Of a stretch of 64,000 nucleotides of DNA, positions 26,187 through 35,733 are shown one piece after another (positions within the stretch are counted from its first letter, which is position 1; every line of letters begins with the position of its first letter). Origin of the DNA: CAWHJN01 sp963829705 (GTDB taxonomy: Bacteria > Bacteroidota > Rhodothermia > Rhodothermales > BA12). Position numbers and translations under genes: made by a program. The notes below the pieces were generated by a model, which saw only the letters and a program-made list of their open reading frames with translations, made no database searches and was not told the origin of the DNA. The stretch lies in contig CAWHJN010000004.1 of assembly GCA_963829705.1 (NCBI GenBank), forward strand, positions 1 to 64,000. Reading direction: 5' to 3'.

Positions 26187-28469
26187 ATGAAAATTAGCGA
26201 TTTGCAGGCGCTGAACGTGACCGACCTGCGCGAACACGCCCGTGACATGGGCCTGACCGGCTTCTCTGGTCTGCGTAAGCAGGATCTCGTTTACCTCATC
26301 ATTGAAGCGCAGGCTGAACGCGAGAGCGAAGGCCGCCCGCGTACCCGCCGCGCCGCTGCCGCTCCGAAGGGCGACGCCACGCCGACCCGTCGCCGCCGCA
26401 GCAGCAAGAGCGACGAGAAACCCGCGAAGAGCGAGCCCGCCGATGCCACCGGCGACGGCGCACAGGCCGAGCCTGCTGCCCCGCGCCGCCGCCGCCGCGA
26501 AGAGGCCCCCGTCGCCGCCTCCGATGCGCCCGCGCAGGAGCCTGCCGCCGAGGCGAGCCAGCCCCCCTCGCGCAGCCGTGTGCAGCGCATCGACCTGCGG
26601 AGTTCGGCGTCCGATGGCGGCGACACCGGCAAGAGCACCGACGCGCCCGCCGAAGAGCGTCCCACGCGCAGCCGCCGACGCAACGAGCCGCAGGGCGAAA
26701 AAGCAGGCGACGCGAGCGCACCCTCCGACGACCCCTCGACGCGCCGCTCCGACCGCCGCCAGCAACGGCGCAACGACCCGCCCGACGCGCGCGCCGACGA
26801 CCCGAGCGAGGCCCCGAAACAGGACGAAGGCAGCGACAGCAAAGGCAGCGACGACCGGAAAGGCCGCCGCGACAACACCCCGCGCGACCGCTCGAATGAT
26901 CGCTCGGGGGATCGCTCCGGCGGGCGGCAGAGCAACCGCAACGACCGCTCCGGCGACCGCTCGAACGATCGTTCCAACGACCGCTCCGGTGATGCCTCGA
27001 ACGACAACAGCAACGAGGAAGGCGGACGCCGCAAGCGCCGCAAGCGCCGCCGCGACCGGGGCGATCGCAACGATCGCAACGAACGGACCGACAAGCGCGA
27101 GGAGCGCCGCCAGGACAAGCAGGAGTCCGCGCGCCACCTCGACGAACGCCGCACCCAGGAACGCGCTCGCCGCGACCGCACGGTAGATCCCAGCGTGTTG
27201 CCCGACGACGCCCTCAAGGCGCAGAAAACCCCTGAGGCCCTCGACCTCGCCAGCGCCCCCGCCGACGTGCGCGCGCGCTTCGAAGAGTACCGCGATGAGG
27301 TTTACGAAGGCCAGCCCGACTACGTCGCCGCCTTCAAGCCCGAGGACGTGCCCCTCACCGGGATGCTGCGCCGCACCGGCGTGCTCGAAGTCATGCCCGA
27401 AGGCTATGGCTTCCTGCGATCGACCGATTACAGCTACCTGCCCAGCCCCGACGACATCTACGTCTCGCCCGAGCAGATCAAGAAGTTCGCCCTCAAATAC
27501 GGCGACACCGTCGATGGCGACATCCGCCCGCCGAAGGAAGGCGAGCGTTTCTTCGCGCTCGTGCAGGTGTACACCATCAACGGGCGCTCGCCCGAGGAGA
27601 TGGAGGAGCGCACGCCCTTCGAGTACCTGACGCCCCTCTATCCCGAGGAGCGCTTCAAGCTCGAAACGACGGATAAAGAATACTCGATGCGCGTGCTCGA
27701 CCTGTTCTCGCCCATCGGCAAGGGGCAGCGCGGACTCATCGTGGCGCAGCCCAAGACGGGCAAGACGGTACTCTTGCAGAAGATCGCCAACGCCATCACC
27801 ACCAACCACCCCGAGGTGCACCTCATCGTGCTGCTCGTGGACGAGCGGCCCGAGGAAGTCACCGACATGCAGCGCAACGTGCGCGGCGAAGTCATTGCCT
27901 CGACGTTCGACCAGGAGCCCGAGCGCCACGTGCTCGTCTCCGACATGGTACTCGAAAAAGCCAAAAGGCTCGTCGAGGCCGGTCAGGACGTGGTGATTCT
28001 ACTCGACTCCATCACCCGCCTCGCCCGCGCGCACAACGCCACCGCCCCCGACAAAGGCCGCACGATGACGGGTGGACTTGAAGCGGGCGCGCTGCGCGGG
28101 CCAAAACGCTTTTTCGGCGCGGCGCGCAACGTCGAGGAAGGCGGCTCGCTCACCATCATCGGCACCGCCCTCATCGACACGGGCTCCAAGATGGACGAGG
28201 TCATCTTCGAGGAGTTCAAGGGCACCGGCAACATGGAACTCGTGCTCGACCGCGAGATCGCCGACCGTCGCATCTACCCCGCCATGCACGTCGTCAAGAG
28301 CGGCACGCGGCGCGAGGAACTGCTCATCAACGAGGCCAAGCTGGGCCGCATCTGGATTCTGCGTAAGCTGCTCGCCGACCAGGAACCCACGCAGGCCATC
28401 AACTTTTTGCTCGACAAGATGCGCGGCACGCGTTCGAACGACGAGTTTCTCGTCGTGATGAACTCCTGA
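26187..28469 (+). CDS. rho: Transcription termination factor Rho with long disordered insert
   Basis: Rho is the hexameric RNA-dependent ATPase that ends transcription. Residues 1-45 form the Rho N-terminal helical domain (ISDLQALNVTDLREHARDMG). From about 46 to 375 there is a low-complexity region of Arg, Asp, Ser, Asn, Ala and Pro, including repeated RSNDRS/RSGDRS units. The cold-shock RNA-binding domain begins near 385 (GVLEVMPEGYGFLRS). The ATPase follows, with Walker A AQPKTGKT at about 520-527, VLLVDERPEEVTDM and ILLDSITRLARA. At 760 residues it is some 340 longer than E. coli Rho; the catalytic parts look intact. Confidence 0.96.
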   Translation: MKISDLQALNVTDLREHARDMGLTGFSGLRKQDLVYLIIEAQAERESEGRPRTRRAAAAPKGDATPTRRRRSSKSDEKPAKSEPADATGDGAQAEPAAPRRRRREEAPVAASDAPAQEPAAEASQPPSRSRVQRIDLRSSASDGGDTGKSTDAPAEERPTRSRRRNEPQGEKAGDASAPSDDPSTRRSDRRQQRRNDPPDARADDPSEAPKQDEGSDSKGSDDRKGRRDNTPRDRSNDRSGDRSGGRQSNRNDRSGDRSNDRSNDRSGDASNDNSNEEGGRRKRRKRRRDRGDRNDRNERTDKREERRQDKQESARHLDERRTQERARRDRTVDPSVLPDDALKAQKTPEALDLASAPADVRARFEEYRDEVYEGQPDYVAAFKPEDVPLTGMLRRTGVLEVMPEGYGFLRSTDYSYLPSPDDIYVSPEQIKKFALKYGDTVDGDIRPPKEGERFFALVQVYTINGRSPEEMEERTPFEYLTPLYPEERFKLETTDKEYSMRVLDLFSPIGKGQRGLIVAQPKTGKTVLLQKIANAITTNHPEVHLIVLLVDERPEEVTDMQRNVRGEVIASTFDQEPERHVLVSDMVLEKAKRLVEAGQDVVILLDSITRLARAHNATAPDKGRTMTGGLEAGALRGPKRFFGAARNVEEGGSLTIIGTALIDTGSKMDEVIFEEFKGTGNMELVLDREIADRRIYPAMHVVKSGTRREELLINEAKLGRIWILRKLLADQEPTQAINFLLDKMRGTRSNDEFLVVMNS

Positions 28470-28516
28470 CCCCGCGCGCCGCGCCGCTCCTTCTGCCACG
28501 TCTTTCTGCTCTCTTT

Positions 28517-29266
28517 ATGCAAACTCCGCTGACGTTCCGCACCGTTCTGTTCGACATGGACGGGGTGCTCGTGGACGTATCCCACTCGTACCGCCAGGCC
28601 ATCGTAGACACCGTCTACCACTTCACGGGCCGCGAAATCACCGGCGCGCAGATCCAGCGGTACAAGGATCAAGGTGGCTATAACGACGACTGGAAGCTGA
28701 GCCACGCGCTCATTCAGGAAGCCAGCATGGAGGTTTCGTTCGGGCGCATGGTGGACGAGTTCCAGCGGCGCTACCGGGGCGACACTTTCAACGGCCTCAT
28801 CCAGAAAGAAAAGCCCCTCGTGACCGCCGCCACACTCAACGCGATCCTGCCGGGCCGCGTGCTCGGCATCGTCACCGGGCGGCCCGAGGTCGAGGCGCGC
28901 TGGGCCATCAAGCAGTTCGGCTGGGAGCGCTACTTCCCGCTCCTCGTGGCGATGGAGCACCAGGATCGGCGCGGCAAACCCGACCCCTACCCGCTCCAGC
29001 GCGCGATGGCGATGCTGGCGACCGTCGGCATGACGATCCAGCCCGAGGAGGCCGTCTACGTGGGCGATACCGGCGACGACGTCATCGCGGCGCGCCGTGC
29101 CGGGATGTGGTGCATCGGGCACGTGCCGCCGTACGTCGAAGAAGGCGACGCCCATGCCCACCTGCTGCGGGAGCGCGGCGCCCACACCGTCATCCGCTCG
29201 ATGGACGAACTCCCCGCCGCCCTGGCCCGCATCGCCGAAGAGCACGGCGCCGAAGTGGCCGCGTGA
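28517..29266 (+). CDS. HAD superfamily hydrolase
   Basis: A 249-residue phosphatase-like protein with all HAD motifs: motif I FDMDGVLVDVS (nucleophile Asp in DMDG), motif II as IVTGRPE, motif III lysine in GKPDPYP, and motif IV VGDTGDDVIAARRAG. The alpha-helical cap between residues 25 and 115 is of the C1 type. The substrate is unknown. It starts 48 bases after rho following a CT-rich leader and is closed by a strong terminator, so it may be co-transcribed with rho. Confidence 0.88.
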   Translation: MQTPLTFRTVLFDMDGVLVDVSHSYRQAIVDTVYHFTGREITGAQIQRYKDQGGYNDDWKLSHALIQEASMEVSFGRMVDEFQRRYRGDTFNGLIQKEKPLVTAATLNAILPGRVLGIVTGRPEVEARWAIKQFGWERYFPLLVAMEHQDRRGKPDPYPLQRAMAMLATVGMTIQPEEAVYVGDTGDDVIAARRAGMWCIGHVPPYVEEGDAHAHLLRERGAHTVIRSMDELPAALARIAEEHGAEVAA

Positions 29267-29289
29267 CAGACCCGCCCGACGTTTTTCTT

Positions 29290-29326
29290 ACCCTCCGAGG
29301 CCATCACGGCACCGGAGGGTTTTTTT
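29290..29326 (+). terminator. Rho-independent terminator after HAD gene
   Basis: ACCCTCCG at 29290-29297 pairs with CGGAGGGT at 29313-29320 and is followed by a run of seven T (29320-29326). It lies 24 bases after the HAD stop, and its T-run touches the stop of the convergent MFS gene. Confidence 0.9.
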
Positions 29327-30530
29327 ACGCCACCGGCTCGGCGGAGGCCGTCGCCAGCTCCGGCTCGGGCAGGCCAAGCACCACCACGACCGCCATCAGC
29401 AGGATGAAGAACGCCCCGGCGACGGCATTGCCTGCGAGGCTGAAGCGGGCGTAGACGAGGCCCGCCACGCCCGCGCCCACGGCCATGCCCACCTGCCCGC
29501 ACGCAATCGCCGCGCTCATCATCTGGCCGCGCTGCTGCGGTGTCACGAGTTCGGTCACGAGGGCTTGCAGCGGCGCCATCCGCAGCGCCACCGACACCAT
29601 CACGATGGAGAAAAAGAGCGTCGCCGACAGCGGGCCGACGACCAGGCCGGGCACCACGAGCAGCGCCACGCCGAAAATCACGCACGAGGCCACCACGAGC
29701 GGCTTGCGCCCGATGCGATCCGACAGGCGGCCTGCGAGTGGCCCGGCTACCATGTTGGCGAGTCCGCCGAAGAGGAACAACCCCGCGATGTGGCGCGCCT
29801 CCAGCCCGACCGTCCGCTCGAGCCAGATGGGGAAATACGGGACGAAGAGTCCGATGCAGAAAAACATCAGCAGGTACGCTAGCATCGCCGCGCGCGGGCC
29901 CCGCTGGGCGAGCAGGCGCGCGTACGAGCGCGCTGCGCCACGCACCGTCACCGGCTCGCTCGCCCGCTCGACAGGTGGCTGTGGCACGGCCTTCCAGACG
30001 AGCAGCGCCGCCACGATCATCACGATCCCGAACGCCAGGAATGGCCACTGGTAGCCCGCCGCCGCCGCCAGCAGCTTGCCCGCCGGGATGCCTAGGATCT
30101 GCCCGACGGCGATGCCGCTCATCACCCAGCCGCTGGCCCAGCCGCGCCGTTCGTAGGGGAAGTAGTCGCCCACGTACGCCACCGCCGCGCCCGAGAGCAC
30201 GCCACCCGCCGCACCCGAGAGCGCCCGCATGGCGAGCAGGCTCCAGAACGTCGTCGCCAGCCCGTGCAGCAGCAGCGTGACGGCCATCACAGTGCTGCCG
30301 ATGAGCAGGATCGTACGACGCCCCACACGGTCGGACACCGGCCCGGCGACGAGCGAGAAAACGCCCAGCATCGTCGCGTACGCGGTGATGAGCCAGCCGA
30401 GGTGGGCCTCAGGCACGCCCAGCGCCGCCTCGATTTCGGGCAGGATGGGCGAGACGATGATGACCTGCGCCGAGGCCGCAAACACCAGCAGCCACAGCGA
30501 GAACAGGATGGGAAAGACAGAGCGATTCAC
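29325..30530 (-). CDS. MFS transporter (drug:H+ antiporter-like)
   Basis: A 401-residue protein with 12 hydrophobic segments in two halves. Motif A is seen between helices 2 and 3 (GPVSDRVGRRTI) and in degenerate form in the second half (GRLSDRIGRKPL). This fits the 12-helix DHA1 group, which exports drugs or metabolites using the proton gradient; the real substrate is unknown. The start is ATG at 30530, divergent from the TonB-dependent receptor with a 248-base regulatory gap. Confidence 0.88.
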   Translation of the reverse strand: MNRSVFPILFSLWLLVFAASAQVIIVSPILPEIEAALGVPEAHLGWLITAYATMLGVFSLVAGPVSDRVGRRTILLIGSTVMAVTLLLHGLATTFWSLLAMRALSGAAGGVLSGAAVAYVGDYFPYERRGWASGWVMSGIAVGQILGIPAGKLLAAAAGYQWPFLAFGIVMIVAALLVWKAVPQPPVERASEPVTVRGAARSYARLLAQRGPRAAMLAYLLMFFCIGLFVPYFPIWLERTVGLEARHIAGLFLFGGLANMVAGPLAGRLSDRIGRKPLVVASCVIFGVALLVVPGLVVGPLSATLFFSIVMVSVALRMAPLQALVTELVTPQQRGQMMSAAIACGQVGMAVGAGVAGLVYARFSLAGNAVAGAFFILLMAVVVVLGLPEPELATASAEPVA

Positions 30531-30660
30531 AGAAGCACCGAAATAATCGTTCTCACAAGTTTATTTACCTCCGTCGGTTCCAGAAAAGGCGTGACGATGG
30601 GTGGCCTGAGCCACGAAGCCTGCGCCAAGAGCGCGTGACAGGCGGGTGAACGGACACGGG

Positions 30661-30716
30661 TTAACAGTAGGGTAATGGGGGCATAACAGCGAGGTAACGC
30701 AGCGCAGATAGGTTTG
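30661..30716 (+). promoter_or_regulatory. Four 11-bp-spaced direct repeats plus promoter element (Pho-box-like)
   Basis: TTAACAG (30661), GTAATGG (30672), ATAACAG (30683) and GTAACGC (30694) share the core TAA(C/T) and start exactly 11 bases apart. Nine bases further on, TAGGTTTG (30709-30716) matches the Bacteroidota -7 consensus TAnnTTTG. Direct repeats at an 11-bp period ending just upstream of the -10 region are how PhoB/OmpR-family activators bind. The receptor ATG is at 30779. Factor identity is inferred only from this geometry. Confidence 0.55.
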
Positions 30717-30778
30717 TATCGCGGGGATGACTGTCGTCCGCGCACCCGACCCACACGCACCTGTCCTCTCACATTCCC

Positions 30779-33733
30779 ATGTGGATGTTTCTCCGGCGCG
30801 CTTGCCTCCTCTCCGCCGCCCTGCTCGTTCCGGTGCTCGCCTTTGCCCAGACTGGCACCCTCGCAGGCACCGTGCTCGACAAAGCAGACGGCCTCTCCAT
30901 CATCGGGGCCAACGTCCGCCTGGCGGGCACCACGCTGGGTTCGACCACCGACCTGTCGGGGGGCTACGAAATCCGCAACGTGCCTGCAGGCACGCACACG
31001 CTGGAGATCTCCTATCTCGGCTACACATCGCAGACCATCACGGGGGTGGAGGTGCGCGCGGGGCAGGTGACGCGCATCGACCTCGTGCTGACGTCCGAAG
31101 CCATCGGGCTGGCCGAGGTGACCGTTGAGGCGCGGGCGCTCCGCAACAACGAGACGACGCTGCTGCGCGACCGCCAGAAGGCGATGGGCATCTCGGACGC
31201 CATTTCCGCCGAAGCCATCTCGCGCTCGGGTGCGGGCGACGCGGCCGCGGCGATGAGCAAAGTCACCGGTGCGAGCGTCGTGGGGGGCAGGTACGTGTAC
31301 GTGCGCGGGCTGGGCGACCGCTACTCGACGACGCAACTCAACGGCGCGCCCCTCCCCTCCGCCGACCCCGACCGGCAGTCGTTCCAGCTCGACCTGCTGC
31401 CGTCGAATCTGCTGGATAACATCGTCACGCTGAAAACTTTTACGCCCGACAGACCCGGAAACTTCTCGGGTGGACTCGTGAACGTGGGCACGAAAGATTT
31501 CCCCGACGTGCTCACCTTCCGGCTCTCGTACAGCGCAGCGTACGTGGCGGGCGTGACGGCAGACAACATCCTCCTGTATGAAGGATCCGGCACGGATTGG
31601 CTCGGCCGCGACGACGGCGCGCGGGACCTTCCGGAAAGCATCTCGAAGCTGCCGCGCGACCCGAATACGGGCAACGTCATCATCCCATCGGCACCGTCGC
31701 GGGGCGATTACCGCCGCAACGCCGACTCGTCGATGGCCGTGGCGCGGCAGATCAGCGGCATAGCCCAGGCGTTTTCACCTGCTTATCAGCCCGCGATGCG
31801 GTCGGCCCCGACGAATCAGTCGGTGTCGGTTTCGTTTGGCAACAAGTACCTCGTGCGCGGCCAGCCCCTCGGCATCACCGCGAGTGTGTTGTACGCCCGG
31901 AGCGCCTCGGCACAACTCGACGCCCAGCGCGGGCGCTACCGCCTCACAGGCGGCACCGTGGCCGACATCGACGCGCTCCAGCCGACGTTCATCCTCGGCG
32001 GCGCGCGGGGCAGCGCGCAGCAGGGATCGACGGAAGCATCGCTGGGTGGTTTGCTGACGCTCGCGTACCGGCCCACCAACAACCACTCGGTTTCGGCCAC
32101 GTACCTGCAAACGCAGTCGGGCAGCAGCGAGGCGCGGCTGTACAGCGGCTACTGGGATCAACTCAAATCCCCGGTCGACGGGCTGGATGGGTTGTACCAG
32201 ACGCGCGTACTCCAGTACCAGGAGCGCAGCGTCCGGTCGGTGCAACTCAAAGGCGCGAGCGTGCTGGGCCGCCTCAACGTGGACTGGAACCTGTCGGGCG
32301 GGCGCAACACGCAGGACGAACCCGACCTGCGCTATTTCACGAGCGACGTGCGCTACGCCGCCACACCAGCCGGCATCGACACGACGTACCAGGTCAATGC
32401 AGGCACACTCTACGAAGCGCCGACGCGCTACTTCCGCGACCTCAAAGAGGACACGTACACAGGACAACTCGACTTCACGCTGCCGTTCGCAGCCTTCGCG
32501 CAACGGCACCGGCTCAAAGTGGGCGGCTACTACCAGGACATCGGGCGGGAATTCCGACAGCGCCGGTTTCTCTACGACGGCGTCGGGCGGCTCTACGACG
32601 GGCTGGGCGGCAACACCGACACGCTCTTTAGCCGCGGCACCGGCATCATCGGCGAGACGAGCGACGGGCGCGCCGTGTTCGGGATGACCCTCAGCGAAGC
32701 CACCGCCCTGCGCTCGCTCTACGACGGCGACCAGACCATCGGCGCGGGCTACGCGATGCTGGATCTGCAAATCACGCCCAACCTGCGCGTGATCGGCGGG
32801 GCGCGGCTCGAAAAGACCGACCTCAAACTCACCAGCCTCGACTCGACCGTCAATTTCGACGCGGAAACCGGTGCGCGCGTGGGCGTGCTCGACAACACCG
32901 ATGTGCTGCCCGCCGCCAGCATCGTCTACGCCCTCGCGGACAACATGAACCTGCGCGCCGCCGCCACACAGACGCTGGCGCGACCGACGTTCCGCGAGCT
33001 GGCCCCGTACGCCAACGCCGAGTTCGTGGGCGGCTACGTGTTCACGGGCAACCCCACCCTCAAGCGCACGCTCATCTCCAACTACGACCTGCGCTGGGAG
33101 TGGTTTTTCCGCCCGGGCGAGATCGTGGCCGTGTCGGGCTTCTACAAAGGCTTCCAGAACCCCATCGAGCGGGTGATCCGGCTGGCGTCGAGCAACGACA
33201 ACATCACGTCGCAAAACGTGGAGAAGGCGCGCGTCTACGGCATCGAACTGGAGGCGCGCAAGGGGCTCGGGACGTTCACGCGCCTGCTCGAACACGTGTC
33301 GGTGGGGGCAAATGTGTCGCTCATTCGGTCGTTCGTGAGCATCCCGCAGGACGAACTCGACGCCATCCGCACCGCCGACCCGAGCGCCGACGACACGCGC
33401 CCCCTCAACGGCCAGAGCCCGTACGTCGTCAACCTCGACCTGGGCTATGAGCGTGGCGGCACCGCCGCGGGCGTGTTCTTCAACCAGGTCGGCGACCGCC
33501 TCACCACCGTCGTCGACGGCGCGACGCCCGACATTTTCGAGCGCGCCCGCCCCATGCTGGATGCCTCGCTGTCGCAGAAGCTGGGCCGCGGCCTCCGCGT
33601 CTCGTTCCGCGCCCGCAACCTGCTCGACGCGCGCTACCGCGAAACGCAGCAGTTCAAAGGCCAGGATTACGTCTACTCCGAGTACCGCAGCGGTCGCTCG
33701 TTCTCGCTCGGCGTGAGCTACAGCCTCGACTGA
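30779..33733 (+). CDS. TonB-dependent receptor with carboxypeptidase-regulatory-like domain
   Basis: A 984-residue outer-membrane receptor. The signal peptide ends near residue 23 (AFAQ). A CarboxypepD_reg-like domain follows at about 25-110 (LAGTVLDKADGLSIIGANV), then the plug at about 125-250 with VYVRGLGDRYSTTQLNGAPL, then the beta barrel to the C-terminus. It has no SusD partner. The gene is followed by a terminator-like hairpin and then a T9SS cargo gene. With the direct-repeat operator upstream, phosphate or phosphorylated-substrate uptake is a reasonable guess, but the ligand is not shown by sequence. Confidence 0.9.
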   Translation: MWMFLRRACLLSAALLVPVLAFAQTGTLAGTVLDKADGLSIIGANVRLAGTTLGSTTDLSGGYEIRNVPAGTHTLEISYLGYTSQTITGVEVRAGQVTRIDLVLTSEAIGLAEVTVEARALRNNETTLLRDRQKAMGISDAISAEAISRSGAGDAAAAMSKVTGASVVGGRYVYVRGLGDRYSTTQLNGAPLPSADPDRQSFQLDLLPSNLLDNIVTLKTFTPDRPGNFSGGLVNVGTKDFPDVLTFRLSYSAAYVAGVTADNILLYEGSGTDWLGRDDGARDLPESISKLPRDPNTGNVIIPSAPSRGDYRRNADSSMAVARQISGIAQAFSPAYQPAMRSAPTNQSVSVSFGNKYLVRGQPLGITASVLYARSASAQLDAQRGRYRLTGGTVADIDALQPTFILGGARGSAQQGSTEASLGGLLTLAYRPTNNHSVSATYLQTQSGSSEARLYSGYWDQLKSPVDGLDGLYQTRVLQYQERSVRSVQLKGASVLGRLNVDWNLSGGRNTQDEPDLRYFTSDVRYAATPAGIDTTYQVNAGTLYEAPTRYFRDLKEDTYTGQLDFTLPFAAFAQRHRLKVGGYYQDIGREFRQRRFLYDGVGRLYDGLGGNTDTLFSRGTGIIGETSDGRAVFGMTLSEATALRSLYDGDQTIGAGYAMLDLQITPNLRVIGGARLEKTDLKLTSLDSTVNFDAETGARVGVLDNTDVLPAASIVYALADNMNLRAAATQTLARPTFRELAPYANAEFVGGYVFTGNPTLKRTLISNYDLRWEWFFRPGEIVAVSGFYKGFQNPIERVIRLASSNDNITSQNVEKARVYGIELEARKGLGTFTRLLEHVSVGANVSLIRSFVSIPQDELDAIRTADPSADDTRPLNGQSPYVVNLDLGYERGGTAAGVFFNQVGDRLTTVVDGATPDIFERARPMLDASLSQKLGRGLRVSFRARNLLDARYRETQQFKGQDYVYSEYRSGRSFSLGVSYSLD

Positions 33734-33739
33734 TTTCCT

Positions 33740-33779
33740 GCGGGCCGGTGTGCAGCCACGCACCGGCCCGCGCGCTTTT
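33740..33779 (+). terminator. Strong hairpin between receptor and T9SS cargo gene
   Basis: A perfect 11-bp stem, GCGGGCCGGTG (33740-33750) with CACCGGCCCGC (33761-33771), is followed by GCGCTTTT. It starts 7 bases after the receptor stop and probably terminates or attenuates transcription into the next gene, which would lower its expression relative to the receptor. Confidence 0.75.
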
Positions 33780-33809
33780 CATCCCTCACACTCCACCTAC
33801 GCCAACCTC

Positions 33810-35547
33810 ATGCGTACCGTTTTACTGCTCTTTTCGCTGTTCAGCATTCCCCTGTCAACACAGGCACAGGTGACCGAAGCCGGGAAGCCCACCAAAGCGC
33901 TCGCGTCGGTGGCAGTAGAGCCAGACGAGGACGCTCTCTGCCGACACCGTCTACACCGTCAACGGCGTGATGATCGTGGACAGCCTCGCCACGCTCAACA
34001 TCCCGGCGGGGACGATCCTCAAGTTTGCCGAGGGTGAAAACTTCAACGCTTCAGCGCTCGTCGTCACGCGCTATGCGAGGCTGTTTGCACAGGGAACCGC
34101 CGCCTCGCCCATCATCCTGACGAGCGTGCTCGACGACGTCGATGACCCCGACGATGGCTTCGAGGACGTGGACCTCGACGGCAACCCTTCGACCACCGGC
34201 GACATCGTCTCCGTACCGATTCGGGGCCTGTGGGGCGGGCTCGTGCTGCTCGGGCAGGCCACGACCAACAACAACGGCACGAATGCCATGAAGGAGGTCG
34301 AAGGCCTCAACCAGATCTTCCCCGGCGACCGCCGCATTCTCTACGGCGGCACCGATGACGAGCACTCGTCGGGCGTGCTGCGCTACCTCTCCATCCGCCA
34401 CACCGGCATCAACGTGGGCGACCAGGCGACGGGCAACGAAATTCAGGGTCTGACACTGGGAGCCGTGGGCCGCGGGACCACCATCGAATACATCGAATCC
34501 TACGCCTCCGCCGACGACGGCTTCGAGTGGTTCGGCGGAACCGTCAACACCAGATACCTCGTCGCCGCCTTCTGCGCCGACGACGGCTTCGACACCGACG
34601 AAGGCTTCCGGGGCAAGGGCCAGTTCTGGTTCGCCATCCAGGGCGTGGACGACACGGGCCGGGCCGCCGAGATGGACGGCGCGACAGGCGACGAATTTTA
34701 CCAGCCCTACTCGACGCCCGTCGTCTACAACGCGACCTACATCGGCGCGGGCTCGACCTCATCTCCTGGCGGCGACGGGGCAGAGTTGATCATCCTCCGC
34801 GACAACTCGGCCGCCTCCTACTACCAGTCGATCTTCACCGAAGGCTCGGGCACGGGCTTGACGATCGAAGACATCGACAACACGGGCGCGAAAACCGAGG
34901 ACAGCCGGGCGCGCCTCGAAGCGGGTGCGGTGAAACTCGAAGGCAACATCTGGTGGAATTTCAAGAGCGGCAACGGCCTCGCGCAGTTCGCGCCGCAGGA
35001 TTTCGCGCAGACCTACCTGGCGGGTACGGGCAACCAGCGCATCACCAGTCCGCTGCTGGCAGGCATCAGCCGCGACGCCGACGGTGGCCTCGACCCGCGC
35101 CCCAACGCGGGCAGTCCCGCGCTGACGTCCAACGTGCCCGTTTCCACCGACGCCTTCTTTACGCAGGTGACCTACACCGGCGCGTTCGGCGCGGACAACT
35201 GGCTCCAGGGCTGGACGGCCCTCGATGCGCTCGGCTACATCGGCGATCTCGCCACCGCCATCGAACAGATCGACGCGGTGCCGGGCGCGCTCACGCTGGG
35301 GCGCAGCTATCCTAACCCGGCAACAGGCACGTCCACCATCGAATTCACGCTCACAAACGCGCAGCACGTGCGCCTGGCACTTTACGACGTGACGGGCCGC
35401 GAAGTCGCCGTCGTGGTGGACAGCCTTCAGCCTGCCGGTACGTCGCGCGCAACCTTCGACGCGGGCACCCTCGCTTCGGGCCTCTACATCTACCGCCTCG
35501 CCACCGACAGAGGCGTTCAGAGCCGCACGATGACCGTCGTTCAGTAA
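33810..35547 (+). pseudogene. T9SS-sorted secreted protein, frameshifted after the signal peptide
   Basis: ATG at 33810 opens a signal peptide (MRTVLLLFSLFSIPLSTQAQ). After about 40 residues the frame breaks near 33925-33931: removing one G from GAGGACG restores continuity into TLSADTVYTVNGV and then about 530 further residues. These form a parallel beta-helix-like region (PAGTILKFAEGENFNASA, GRGTTIEYIESYASADDG) of a type common in Bacteroidota secreted proteins. The C-terminus is a T9SS type A sorting domain (YPNPATGTSTIEF ... YDVTGREVAVV). It pairs with the receptor upstream. Either a sequencing indel or a recent null mutation. Confidence 0.75.
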
Positions 35548-35581
35548 ACGCAGTAAACGGCACATTTCAGCGGTGCATAGA

Positions 35582-35615
35582 AAAGGCCGGGTTTCCTACG
35601 GGAGGCTCGGCCTTT
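35582..35615 (+). terminator. Terminator after T9SS cargo gene
   Basis: AAAGGCCGGG at 35582-35591 pairs with CTCGGCCTTT at 35606-35615 (one G-T pair) around a 14-base loop, followed by CTCG. It is 34 bases after the stop. The T-tract is inside the stem, so strength is moderate. Confidence 0.6.
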
Positions 35616-35733
35616 CTCGCGGCACGCCACGTGCAGATAGACAGACATTTTTTGGGCATAGGTAGTACCAATTTGACGTAGAAAGTCGCATACTACGGAT
35701 AGTCTTATAGCTCTCTTCAATCCCCTTACGGTC

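Noticed and set aside
26880..27000. Possible tandem DNA repeat or CRISPR-like array in rho
   Set aside because: The repetition comes from codons for RSNDRS/RSGDRS in a continuous Rho reading frame, with no conserved spacer-repeat structure.
33740..33779. Riboswitch between receptor and T9SS gene
   Set aside because: The structure is a single perfect GC hairpin with a short T-run, best explained as a terminator or attenuator.
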